From JACJXF01 sp964349045 (GTDB lineage: Bacteria; Bacteroidota; Bacteroidia; Bacteroidales; GCA-2748055): a stretch of 21,469 bases of DNA. The DNA is taken from the NCBI GenBank assembly GCA_964349045.1, contig CAYGFI010000078.1, positions 1-21,469 of the forward strand. Reading direction: 5' to 3'. Shown here in pieces: positions 1 to 6,798 of the stretch. The notes below the pieces were generated by a model. That model ran no database searches and was not told where the DNA came from. It saw only the letters and a list, made by a program, of their open reading frames with translations. Within the stretch, counting starts at the first letter, position 1, and each line of letters begins with the position of its first letter. The position numbers and the translations under genes are program-made.

Positions 1-67
1 ATATATTTAATTTGTCTGTCTTTTAGTTTTAAATTGGAAAATATTAGTATAAGTCAGATTTAAAGCG

Positions 68-75
68 TAGATTTG
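68..75 (+). promoter_or_regulatory. candidate -7 box for the cold-shock gene
   Basis: TAGATTTG matches the Bacteroidota -7 consensus TAnnTTTG and lies 28 bases before the cold-shock start codon. No convincing TTTG/TTG lies about 19 bases upstream (only TTAG near 44-47), so this is a half-supported promoter. The rest of 1-102 is AT-rich, with no gene that I can support. Confidence 0.45.
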
Positions 76-102
76 CCTATTATTTTTTAAAATTATATTA
101 TA

Positions 103-294
103 ATGAAAGAAGGAATTGTAAAATTTTTCAATGACTCCAAAGGTTATGGATTCATTAAAGACACAGAAACTGAAGAAGAATACTTTGTTCATGTTTCTGG
201 AGTTGTAGACGAAATCAGAGAAAACGACAAAGTAACTTTCGATCTGCAAGAAGGCAAAAAAGGATTAAATGCAGTAAACGTTAAACTGTCATAG
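103..294 (+). CDS. cold-shock domain protein (CspA family)
   Basis: A 63-residue single cold-shock domain, an OB-fold that binds single-stranded nucleic acid. Proteins of this family melt or protect mRNA structure, often at low temperature or during growth transitions. The N-terminal stretch MKEGIVKFFND is typical. The RNP1-like motif KGYGFI lies near residues 14-19 and an RNP2-like motif, YFVHVS, near residues 27-32; the usual VFVHFS has Tyr in place of the first Val and Val in place of Phe. The length is slightly below the usual 65-70 residues, because the C-terminal strand is short. There is no Shine-Dalgarno sequence; the start follows an A/T-rich leader, as is usual in this phylum. It is monocistronic, closed by the terminator at 327-353, and lies directly upstream of a DEAD-box helicase, a common cold-adaptation partner. 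Confidence 0.93.
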   Translation: MKEGIVKFFNDSKGYGFIKDTETEEEYFVHVSGVVDEIRENDKVTFDLQEGKKGLNAVNVKLS

Positions 295-326
295 TTTAAG
301 TACTTATTATTGAGATTTTAATCTTG

Positions 327-353
327 AAGCCCCGCTAACGCGGGGCTTTTTTT
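327..353 (+). terminator. intrinsic terminator after the cold-shock gene
   Basis: A perfect 9-bp GC-rich stem (327-335 with 340-348, AAGCCCCGC/GCGGGGCTT) has a 4-base TAAC loop and ends in a run of seven T (347-353). It separates the cold-shock transcript from the helicase gene. Confidence 0.93.
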
Positions 354-359
354 ATTCCT

Positions 360-390
360 TTTGTATTTCATAAAAATAACATTAACTTTG
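360..390 (+). promoter_or_regulatory. primary-sigma promoter of the helicase gene
   Basis: TTTG at 360-363, a 19-base spacer, then TAACTTTG at 383-390 is a full match to the Bacteroidota -33/-7 pattern. Transcription should begin near 396-398, giving a leader of about 130 bases before the start codon at 530. It starts just after the preceding terminator, so the helicase gene has its own promoter. Confidence 0.75.
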
Positions 391-529
391 CAAACTGTTT
401 ACAAGGAAGTATTTGCGTTGAATTACCTTATTGTTTTTTACTAAATTCTCATCCTGGTAAATTATTATTTACTCAGCGACCTGCCGTCAAAAAATACATA
501 CAACTCCGGGTCAATAACAAAAAATTATA
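391..529 (+). other. long 5' leader of the helicase mRNA
   Basis: About 130 bases of predicted untranslated leader contain no reading frame that I can support and no Shine-Dalgarno sequence close to the ATG. One weak pairing is visible (AATTACC at 421-427 with GGTAAATT at 456-463). Cold-inducible RNA helicase and cold-shock mRNAs in other bacteria often carry long regulatory leaders. Whether this one is regulatory is inference. Confidence 0.4.
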
Positions 530-2347
530 ATGCTTACATTTAAAGAAACCGGTATCCGTGAGGAATTACTGAAAGCTGTTGAAGAAATGGGATTCGAACA
601 ACCCACACCAATACAAGAGAAAACCATCCCTTCCCTGCTTAACGGGGGCGACGACATGATAGCCCTGGCCCAGACAGGTACTGGAAAAACTGCGGCTTAT
701 GGTCTTCCGCTGATTCATCTCACCAATATAGGATCGAAAAAAGTTGAAGCCCTCGTGCTTTGTCCTACCCGTGAACTATGTATACAGATTACGAAAGATC
801 TCGATAATTACTCAAAGTATCTCAAAGGTTTCCGTTCTACAGCAGTTTATGGAGGAGCTGACATTTCAAAACAAATACGCTCTCTTAAAGACGGGTGTCA
901 GATTGTGGTCGGAACACCAGGACGCGCAATTGACCTGATAAATAGAAAAGTTCTGAAAATTAATGATATCAAATGGCTTGTACTCGATGAAGCCGATGAA
1001 ATGCTGAACATGGGTTTTAAAGATGACCTGGAAACCATCATGGCAGAGACACCAAAAGAAAAACAAACTTTGCTTTTTTCTGCAACCATGCCCAAAGAGA
1101 TTTCCGTTATGGCCAGAAAATACATGCACAATACTGAAGAAATTTCTGTCGGTAAGAAGAACTCAGGTGCTGATAATGTTCAACACGAATATTATATGGT
1201 CCATGCAAAAGATCGTTATGCAGCCTTAAAGAGGATTGTGGATATAAATCCCAACATTTACGGAATTGTATTTTGCCGCACCCGCCAGGAAACTAAAGAA
1301 GTTGCGGAAAAACTTATTGCGGACGGCTATGATGCCGATTCACTTCACGGGGATTTGTCTCAGCAACAGCGCGATCATGTCATGAACCGTTTCAGACTTC
1401 GTCACCTTCAGATGCTTGTCGCAACTGATGTTGCAGCACGCGGACTTGATGTTACTGACCTTACTCATATAATCAACTTCAACCTTCCTGATGAACTGGA
1501 CCTTTACATACACCGTAGTGGCAGAACCGGCAGAGCGAGTAAAAATGGCACATCTATTGCTATTGTTCATACGCGTGAGAACAGAAAAATTCAGGAGCTT
1601 GAAAGAATTATAGGCAAGAAATTTACCAAAAAGCCGGTACCACTTGGAAAAGACATCTGCGAGAAACAGCTCTTTAATCTTATAGATAAATTCGAAAATA
1701 TTGAAGTTGATGAAAACCGCATTGAACAATATCTTCCGGTAATATATAAAAAACTGGAATGGCTCGATCGCGAAAACCTTATTAAACGACTGGTTTCACT
1801 TGAGTTCAACCGTTTTCTTGAGTATTATAAGAATGCGCCGGACCTGAATGTATATCAATCCGACAGAGATATTTACAGTCAGGAAAATCGCGGTTTTTCA
1901 AGGGATGGTAGAAGAAGCAGATCGCGTGATGATTTCCAGGAAGGCAGAAGAAGCAGATCCAAAGATCATTCCCGTGATGAAAGAAAAAGCAAGTCCAATG
2001 CTGAGGTTCAGAATTATACAGGAAAAGCACAATTCTCAAGGTTTTTCATTAATGTGGGTTCCCGTGACAGTATGAATCCGGGACGTATGATCACTCTCAT
2101 TAACGAACAAACCCGAAAACGTAATATTGAGATTGGTAAAATAGACATACTTAAAAGTTTTTCGTTTTTTGAAGTCGACAGCCGTCATGAAAATGATATT
2201 ATTAATTCCTTCAGTAATTCTGAATATAACAGCATACCCTTACAGGTAGAGATTTCCAAACCTGATATCAAAAAACAGGACTGGAATGAAATCCCCCGAA
2301 TGAAAAAAAGTAAGAAGAAAAACGGTGCAAAAAACGAAAGAAGGTAG
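530..2347 (+). CDS. deaD: DEAD-box ATP-dependent RNA helicase with DbpA-type RNA-binding domain (DeaD/CsdA-like)
   Basis: A 605-residue helicase that unwinds RNA duplexes with ATP, probably in ribosome assembly and mRNA turnover. All core motifs are visible: Q motif GFEQPTPIQ (21-29), Walker A AQTGTGKT (47-54), PTREL (79-83), TPGR (129-132), DEAD (153-156), SAT (184-186), RGLD (304-307) and HRSGRTGR (328-335). A helical middle region runs to about 440. An Arg/Ser-rich linker follows (about 454-490), then a DbpA-type RRM-like domain (about 500-576) and a Lys-rich tail. This layout is that of DeaD/CsdA rather than of short RhlE-type proteins. The cold-shock gene upstream and the long leader fit a role at low temperature, which is inference. 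The linker contains 12-residue repeats (see the repeat entry). The family call is certain; the orthologue symbol is less so. Confidence 0.93.
   Translation: MLTFKETGIREELLKAVEEMGFEQPTPIQEKTIPSLLNGGDDMIALAQTGTGKTAAYGLPLIHLTNIGSKKVEALVLCPTRELCIQITKDLDNYSKYLKGFRSTAVYGGADISKQIRSLKDGCQIVVGTPGRAIDLINRKVLKINDIKWLVLDEADEMLNMGFKDDLETIMAETPKEKQTLLFSATMPKEISVMARKYMHNTEEISVGKKNSGADNVQHEYYMVHAKDRYAALKRIVDINPNIYGIVFCRTRQETKEVAEKLIADGYDADSLHGDLSQQQRDHVMNRFRLRHLQMLVATDVAARGLDVTDLTHIINFNLPDELDLYIHRSGRTGRASKNGTSIAIVHTRENRKIQELERIIGKKFTKKPVPLGKDICEKQLFNLIDKFENIEVDENRIEQYLPVIYKKLEWLDRENLIKRLVSLEFNRFLEYYKNAPDLNVYQSDRDIYSQENRGFSRDGRRSRSRDDFQEGRRSRSKDHSRDERKSKSNAEVQNYTGKAQFSRFFINVGSRDSMNPGRMITLINEQTRKRNIEIGKIDILKSFSFFEVDSRHENDIINSFSNSEYNSIPLQVEISKPDIKKQDWNEIPRMKKSKKKNGAKNERR
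1904..2011 (+). repeat. three degenerate 36-bp repeats encoding an Arg-Ser linker
   Basis: The linker of the helicase holds three successive 12-residue units starting at residues 459, 471 and 483 (DGRRSRSR..., EGRRSRSK..., DERKSKSN...). At DNA level 1907-1923 and 1943-1959 differ at one base of 17 and are exactly 36 bases apart, so this is a recent in-frame tandem duplication, with a more decayed third copy. Confidence 0.8.
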
Positions 2348-2390
2348 TATCTTGTGCCCCGAATTTGAATTGGTTAAAATTTTCTTAAAC

Positions 2391-4211
2391 ATGAACACTA
2401 TTCAACAACATACATTTCATATTCCTGTCATGGGAATTGGATATACCATCGACACCCCGATGAAAGTAGCGCAATATGGGATATCTTCAGTTATCTCACT
2501 TGTGGATGACATGCTTATCGAGAGAATGAGGGAATTCCACAGTCTCAAACTCGGAATGCCTTTCCAGGAGATCAGTGATAAAATTGATGATTTCAGGGCT
2601 AAGCGAATTACTGCTTATCTTAATTTGATGGATACCATCGTGAAGCAAAAGTTTGAAGAATTAAAGAATTCTATTCTTAAGAAAGGGGAAGAACTCGAAA
2701 AGTATTTCAATATGCTGCCCGATTCAACAGAGATTAAGGGTAGATTTGATCAATTCGTAAAAAGTCACAAACTCCCGGAAATGCGCAACTGGCTGAGTAA
2801 AAACCTCAGTGTCGGAAGTATTGATGTGAATATCATGACAAAACTCGATAAAGAGAATTATAAAGGCGAAGAAATGCTTCCGACCGAATACAACGATGCT
2901 CACGCTGCTCTCAGGGGATTTGCCCAAAGCAACCTTGAATCCGGCATTGTTCTTTCGGCCGGAATGAATCCAAGACTTTACAGCTATTTTGAGAATTTCA
3001 ACGACTTTTTTCCAAACAAAGACGGTGAAATGAAGAAAAAAATCATCCTTAAGGTCAGTGATTACCGTTCGGCCTTCATTCAGGGAAAATTTCTCGCAAA
3101 AAAAGGGCTTTGGATATCTGAATACCGTATAGAGTCGGGATTAAATTGTGGCGGACATGCTTTTGCAACCCAGGGATTTCTGATGGGCCCCATTCTTGCT
3201 GAATTCAGGGATAACAGACAATTATTGAAAAACACTCTTTTCGGGATATATACAGCAGCTCTTAAAGAAAAAAATAAAATAGTTCCTTTAACAGTTCCAA
3301 ATATAAAACTTACGGCTCAGGGAGGCGTGGGAACATCAGAGGAACATAACTTTCTGATTAAAGAATACAATCTCGATTCTGTTGGCTGGGGGACACCTTT
3401 TATGATGGTACCTGAAATATGTAATATTGATGACTACACTCTTAATCTCCTTTCCAAAGCCACCGAAAAGGATCTGTATATAAGCAATATTTCCCCTTTA
3501 GGTGTTCCTTTTAATTCACTCAGGAATAATACTCTGGATATTGAAAAGCAAAAACGAATTGAACTGGATAAACCCGGAGCTCCATGTATAAAAAAATATG
3601 CCACACTCAGTAAAGAATATGGGAACAAGGCTCTTTGTCTTGCTTCACGTATTTACCAGAGAAAAAAAATCAAGGAACTCGAAGCAAAACACGAAGACCC
3701 ACAAACTTTCAAAGCCGAATTTGACGCTATCACAGATAAATCATGTATTTGTAACGGCCTGGGTACATCCGTTTTACTTATAAATAAAATGGATACAAAA
3801 ATTGAAGGAAAAGCTGTTGCTGTTTGTCCGGGACCTAATGCTGCTTACTTTTCTGAAATTGTTTCACTGCAAAGAATGACCGATCATATTTATGGTCGTA
3901 CCAACATCATTAAAAGGACAGATCGTCCGCACATGTTTGTAAAAGAACTTGGCTTATATTGTGATTATTTGAGAACAAAGATGGAGGAGACAGCAAAACC
4001 TTTTACAGCTAAACAGGTTGAATATTTCAAAGAATTTGCCTCAAACCTGAAAAATGGAATTGAGTATTACCGTAAACTCTTTTCAGATAAAATTTTTTCA
4101 GGAAAAAACATGCTTAACGAGCTTTTAAAGGCAGAAAATATACTTGGTGAATTTGATAGTCAGATGATTCAGAAAACATTGCCATCAGTTGGTAATGATA
4201 AGACTTTTTAA
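2391..4211 (+). CDS. conserved protein, probable nitronate-monooxygenase/FabK-like flavin barrel with Cys-rich C-terminus; function unknown
   Basis: A 606-residue protein that I cannot assign to a characterised family. ATG 2391 is preferred to an earlier in-frame ATG at 2325, which would overlap the helicase and add 22 residues before the conserved-looking IPVMGIGYTIDTP. Several segments resemble, in the right order, the FMN-binding TIM barrel of nitronate monooxygenase/FabK/PfaD: PVMGIG (12-17), GLNCGGH (250-256, like the family AGGH loop with its catalytic His), TAQGGVGT (308-315, like AAGGI) and GWGTPFMMVPE (332-342, like QMGTxFxxxxE). Residues about 60-140 form a charged helical insertion. 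The C-terminal third carries C399, C416, C452-x-C454 and C479-PGPN, possible metal or Fe-S ligands. There are no membrane segments or signal peptide, so it is probably cytosolic. It lies 43 bases after the helicase and may be cotranscribed with it. The fold is inferred by eye; substrate and reaction are unknown. Confidence 0.6.
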   Translation: MNTIQQHTFHIPVMGIGYTIDTPMKVAQYGISSVISLVDDMLIERMREFHSLKLGMPFQEISDKIDDFRAKRITAYLNLMDTIVKQKFEELKNSILKKGEELEKYFNMLPDSTEIKGRFDQFVKSHKLPEMRNWLSKNLSVGSIDVNIMTKLDKENYKGEEMLPTEYNDAHAALRGFAQSNLESGIVLSAGMNPRLYSYFENFNDFFPNKDGEMKKKIILKVSDYRSAFIQGKFLAKKGLWISEYRIESGLNCGGHAFATQGFLMGPILAEFRDNRQLLKNTLFGIYTAALKEKNKIVPLTVPNIKLTAQGGVGTSEEHNFLIKEYNLDSVGWGTPFMMVPEICNIDDYTLNLLSKATEKDLYISNISPLGVPFNSLRNNTLDIEKQKRIELDKPGAPCIKKYATLSKEYGNKALCLASRIYQRKKIKELEAKHEDPQTFKAEFDAITDKSCICNGLGTSVLLINKMDTKIEGKAVAVCPGPNAAYFSEIVSLQRMTDHIYGRTNIIKRTDRPHMFVKELGLYCDYLRTKMEETAKPFTAKQVEYFKEFASNLKNGIEYYRKLFSDKIFSGKNMLNELLKAENILGEFDSQMIQKTLPSVGNDKTF

Positions 4212-4263
4212 ATCAGGCATGGAATTGAGAATTAATTAGTTAGATTTTCCCTTTGTATAAAGA

Positions 4264-5241
4264 ATGGAAAACAGTAACCTGAATGATTTTAAAGATCAGA
4301 TGAACCGGATGTCCGGAAAAGGTGAGCCCTTTCTATTTATAATCAATTACAATCTGAGTTTTGCAGCCCTTATCCCAACTGAAGAATGTGCAGCTCAGGA
4401 AATTTTTTTCGAAATTGAAGGTATTTCCAATTCTTCCAAATCAATTAATTCAGGTGAAATTCGTTTAAAAAAATATCCTCCTCCCTACCCTGATTATCTT
4501 AAATCGTTTAGTTTTGTTAAGAGTGAGATTCACAAAGGCAATTCATACCTGGTAAATCTTACATTCTCTACTCCCATCGAAACTAACCTGAATCTGACTG
4601 AACTATTTTATCGGTCGGTTGCACGCTACAAGCTTTTGTATAAAGACCGGTTCCTTGTATTCTCCCCCGAAAGTTTTGTAAAAATTTCTGAAGGTAAAAT
4701 CCGTACTTTTCCTATGAAAGGAACAATAGACGCTTCGCTTGAAAATGCCACAGAGCTCTTGTTACAAAATGAAAAAGAAACCGCTGAACATGCTACCATA
4801 GTTGATCTTCTTCGTAACGACCTGAGCCGGGTAGCAACAGATGTAAAGGTGGAAAAATATCGCTACATTGAAAAAATAAATACATCCGGAAAACAACTTT
4901 TACAGATGAGTTCAGTTATTTCGGGGGATTTACCAGTGGATTACAAAGAGAACCTGGGGGATATCATAACGAGTATGCTTCCGGCAGGATCCATCAGTGG
5001 AGCTCCAAAAAAAGCAACTCTTGAAATCATAGCCGCTGCAGAAAAACATGATCGGGGTTTCTATACCGGAATTTTTGGCATGTATGATGGTAAGAGCCTG
5101 AACAGCGGAGTAATGATCCGGTTTATTGAAAGCCAGAATGGACAACTGGTCTATAAAAGCGGAGGAGGTATTACCGCTATGAGTAATCCCCGGGAAGAAT
5201 ATCAGGAACTTATAGATAAGATCTATGTGCCGGTTGGTTGA
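4264..5241 (+). CDS. pabB: aminodeoxychorismate synthase component I (PabB)
   Basis: A 325-residue chorismate-binding enzyme that aminates chorismate to 4-amino-4-deoxychorismate for 4-aminobenzoate and folate synthesis. The motif PMKGT (150-154) puts Lys152 at the position of the PabB-specific catalytic Lys (E. coli PabB PIKGT). Anthranilate synthase has Ala there, so this is PabB and not TrpE. Other family signatures are ATIVDLLRNDLSRV (177-190), SGAPKKAT (245-252) and SGGGITAMSNPREEY (299-313). It is shorter than the usual ~450 residues: only the catalytic part is present and most of the N-terminal TrpE-like region is missing, a compact form I regard as intact. Its reading frame overlaps the following lyase gene by 17 bases, which implies coupled translation. 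No amidotransferase gene (pabA) is adjacent, so ammonia or a shared glutaminase from elsewhere must serve. Confidence 0.92.
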   Translation: MENSNLNDFKDQMNRMSGKGEPFLFIINYNLSFAALIPTEECAAQEIFFEIEGISNSSKSINSGEIRLKKYPPPYPDYLKSFSFVKSEIHKGNSYLVNLTFSTPIETNLNLTELFYRSVARYKLLYKDRFLVFSPESFVKISEGKIRTFPMKGTIDASLENATELLLQNEKETAEHATIVDLLRNDLSRVATDVKVEKYRYIEKINTSGKQLLQMSSVISGDLPVDYKENLGDIITSMLPAGSISGAPKKATLEIIAAAEKHDRGFYTGIFGMYDGKSLNSGVMIRFIESQNGQLVYKSGGGITAMSNPREEYQELIDKIYVPVG

Positions 5242-5815
5242 AACAATAAAAGTAAAAGACGGATATGCAGAAAACATTTTCTGGCATAATTTACGTTTTA
5301 ATACAACCCGTAGTGAGCTTTTCAATATGTACGAAAAGTCTGACCTGGGAAATTTGATTATAGTTCCGGAAGAATACAGAAAAGGTGAAGTGAAATGCCG
5401 TATAGGTTATGGAGAAAATATTGACTTCATTGAATTTGAAACATACTCCTTTCGTCCGGTATTCTCCCTTCAACTTGTTTTTAACGATCATATTCAATAC
5501 GATCATAAATACCGGGATCGTTCTCATATCAACGAGCTATTCGCAAAAAGAGGCAAAAAGGATGACATCCTGATCGTAAAGAACGGATTAGTCAGCGACA
5601 GTTCATACAGCAACGTGGTTCTTTCGGATGGCAGGGAGTTATTCACTCCTGCTATTCCTTTGTTGAAGGGTACGAAACGGGCAAAATACCTCTTCGAAGG
5701 AATAATTAAAGAACGGGATATCCCGGCAGAAGATATCAGGCAATATAAGGAGGTTCATTTGATAAATGCATTTCTGGATTTGGGAAGGTGCGTGATTTCT
5801 ACCATGGATTTATGA
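5225..5815 (+). CDS. pabC: aminotransferase class IV, probable aminodeoxychorismate lyase
   Basis: A 196-residue PLP enzyme of fold type IV. Lys95 in the segment QYDHKYRDRS is the likely PLP Schiff-base Lys. The later stretch NGLVSDSSYSNVVL (120-133), followed by FTPAIPLLKGTKR, matches the family pattern with its acidic/Ser-rich loop, the conserved Asn and the TP...L.G..R segment. At under 200 residues it is shorter than E. coli PabC (269), mainly because the N-terminal domain is reduced, as seen in compact Bacteroidota versions. The start ATG lies inside pabB (17-base overlap) and begins MCRLVETIKV, a typical N-terminus for this subgroup. Pairing with pabB makes 4-amino-4-deoxychorismate lyase (releasing pyruvate to give 4-aminobenzoate) the best call. 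A branched-chain or D-amino-acid transaminase is less likely from the length and context. Confidence 0.86.
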   Translation: MCRLVETIKVKDGYAENIFWHNLRFNTTRSELFNMYEKSDLGNLIIVPEEYRKGEVKCRIGYGENIDFIEFETYSFRPVFSLQLVFNDHIQYDHKYRDRSHINELFAKRGKKDDILIVKNGLVSDSSYSNVVLSDGRELFTPAIPLLKGTKRAKYLFEGIIKERDIPAEDIRQYKEVHLINAFLDLGRCVISTMDL

Positions 5816-5824
5816 CAATTCATC

Positions 5825-6736
5825 TTATTGTCCGTTTAAGGGTTTGAATCCCTCACCAAAAACATCAAAGGCGTCAAAGACTGTCAAAAAAGCTTCTTTG
5901 TCAATTTCCCATATAAACTGTTGCAGAATAGCCAGTTCACGACGGTTCAGGTTTACGAAGATCATGTTACGCTCCTGACCTTCGTACATTCCCTTTACAG
6001 GGATAGCGGTGGCACCCCTGCTCAGATCGGTTAGGATCTTCTCTCGTATCTCCTCGTATTTATCAGAAATAATAAACAGCGCCTTGTTGTAATTTATCCC
6101 CTGCATCGTTGCATCGATAACTTTACCGGTAATAAAAATCACAATCCAGCTATATAGCGGAATTTTCCAATCACCAAAGGCGATCAGTCCAAAAATAACT
6201 ATTACTGAATCAACATAAATCAATAGCTGGCCGAGCGACTGGCGGGTATATTTGGCGATGATCATGGCAATAATATCCGAACCTCCCGAGGTCGCTTTCG
6301 ATTTAAAAATAAGTCCAAGCCCAAACCCTACCAGAACTCCCCCGAAAATAGATGCCAGTAAAGGATCATTTTCTACAAGTGGTTTATTTCCCCAAAAATA
6401 AGTTTGCAGATCGACAAATCCGGATGTAAGAACAAATCCGATTACTGTTTTTACTCCGAATTTAGGTCCCAGGATTTTTATCCCCAGTAAGGTCAACGGG
6501 ATATTCATGATTAATGCCATCGCCCCCACCGGTAACCCTTCCGGAGCCCAGGAAAACACACCTATAGTTAGATAGTGGATGACGATGCTGATACCAAAAA
6601 CACCCCCGGGAACAATTTTATACGGAGTAATAAAATACACAAAACCTGCTGCCAGAATAAATGATCCGATAAGGATCAGCAGATAATTCTTGATCCATTG
6701 AGCGGAAAATATTTTTTCCTTTGTAATAAACGCCAT
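5825..6736 (-). CDS. YitT family membrane protein (DUF161 + DUF2179)
   Basis: A 303-residue integral membrane protein. The hydrophobic N-terminal two-thirds (about 15-220) contains five or six membrane helices, with glycine-rich loops such as PYKIVPGGVFGIS and SKATSGGSDIIAMI, both typical of the YitT family. The C-terminal soluble DUF2179 domain (about 225-300) has the usual RGATAIPVKGMYEGQERNMI-type segment and the FVNLNRREL strand. The biochemical function of the family is not established; no transported substrate can be read from the sequence. The gene ends 9 bases from the convergent pabC stop, with no evident terminator between them, and is divergent from the photolyase gene. The start at 6736 gives a normal amphipathic N-terminus before helix 1. 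Confidence 0.9.
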   Translation of the reverse strand: MAFITKEKIFSAQWIKNYLLILIGSFILAAGFVYFITPYKIVPGGVFGISIVIHYLTIGVFSWAPEGLPVGAMALIMNIPLTLLGIKILGPKFGVKTVIGFVLTSGFVDLQTYFWGNKPLVENDPLLASIFGGVLVGFGLGLIFKSKATSGGSDIIAMIIAKYTRQSLGQLLIYVDSVIVIFGLIAFGDWKIPLYSWIVIFITGKVIDATMQGINYNKALFIISDKYEEIREKILTDLSRGATAIPVKGMYEGQERNMIFVNLNRRELAILQQFIWEIDKEAFLTVFDAFDVFGEGFKPLNGQ

Positions 6737-6749
6737 AGTTGTATTTTTG
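6720..6749 (+). promoter_or_regulatory. promoter of the photolyase gene
   Basis: TTTG at 6720-6723, an 18-base spacer and TATTTTTG at 6742-6749 match the Bacteroidota -33/-7 pattern. The -33 element lies inside the first codons of the divergent yitT-family gene. Transcription should start near 6755-6757, about 42 bases before ATG 6798. Confidence 0.6.
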
Positions 6750-6766
6750 TAGTTATTTCAAAGCCG

Positions 6767-6798
6767 CAAAAATACAGGTTTCCCTTCAAATAAAACAA
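6767..6798 (-). promoter_or_regulatory. candidate promoter of the yitT-family gene
   Basis: On the minus strand TATTTTTG (plus 6767-6774) is a full -7 match about 31 bases before the start codon. TTG (plus 6796-6798) lies 21 bases upstream, slightly longer than the usual spacing. It faces the photolyase promoter, so the two transcription starts compete for the same short region. Confidence 0.5.

Noticed and set aside
1340..1729. 129-codon open frame on the minus strand inside the helicase gene
   Set aside because: It lies wholly opposite a certain gene; its translation shows no domain and reflects the codon use of the helicase.
2325..2390. Earlier in-frame ATG for the flavin-barrel-like protein
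   Set aside because: It would overlap the helicase C-terminus and add 22 residues of unrelated composition before the natural start MNTIQQHTFHIP.
4264..5241. Reading the chorismate enzyme as anthranilate or isochorismate synthase
   Set aside because: The PMKGT Lys, the small size and the class IV lyase partner all favour PabB.
4930..5325. 131-codon minus-strand frame across the pabB/pabC junction
   Set aside because: It is antisense to two well-supported overlapping genes and shows no family resemblance.
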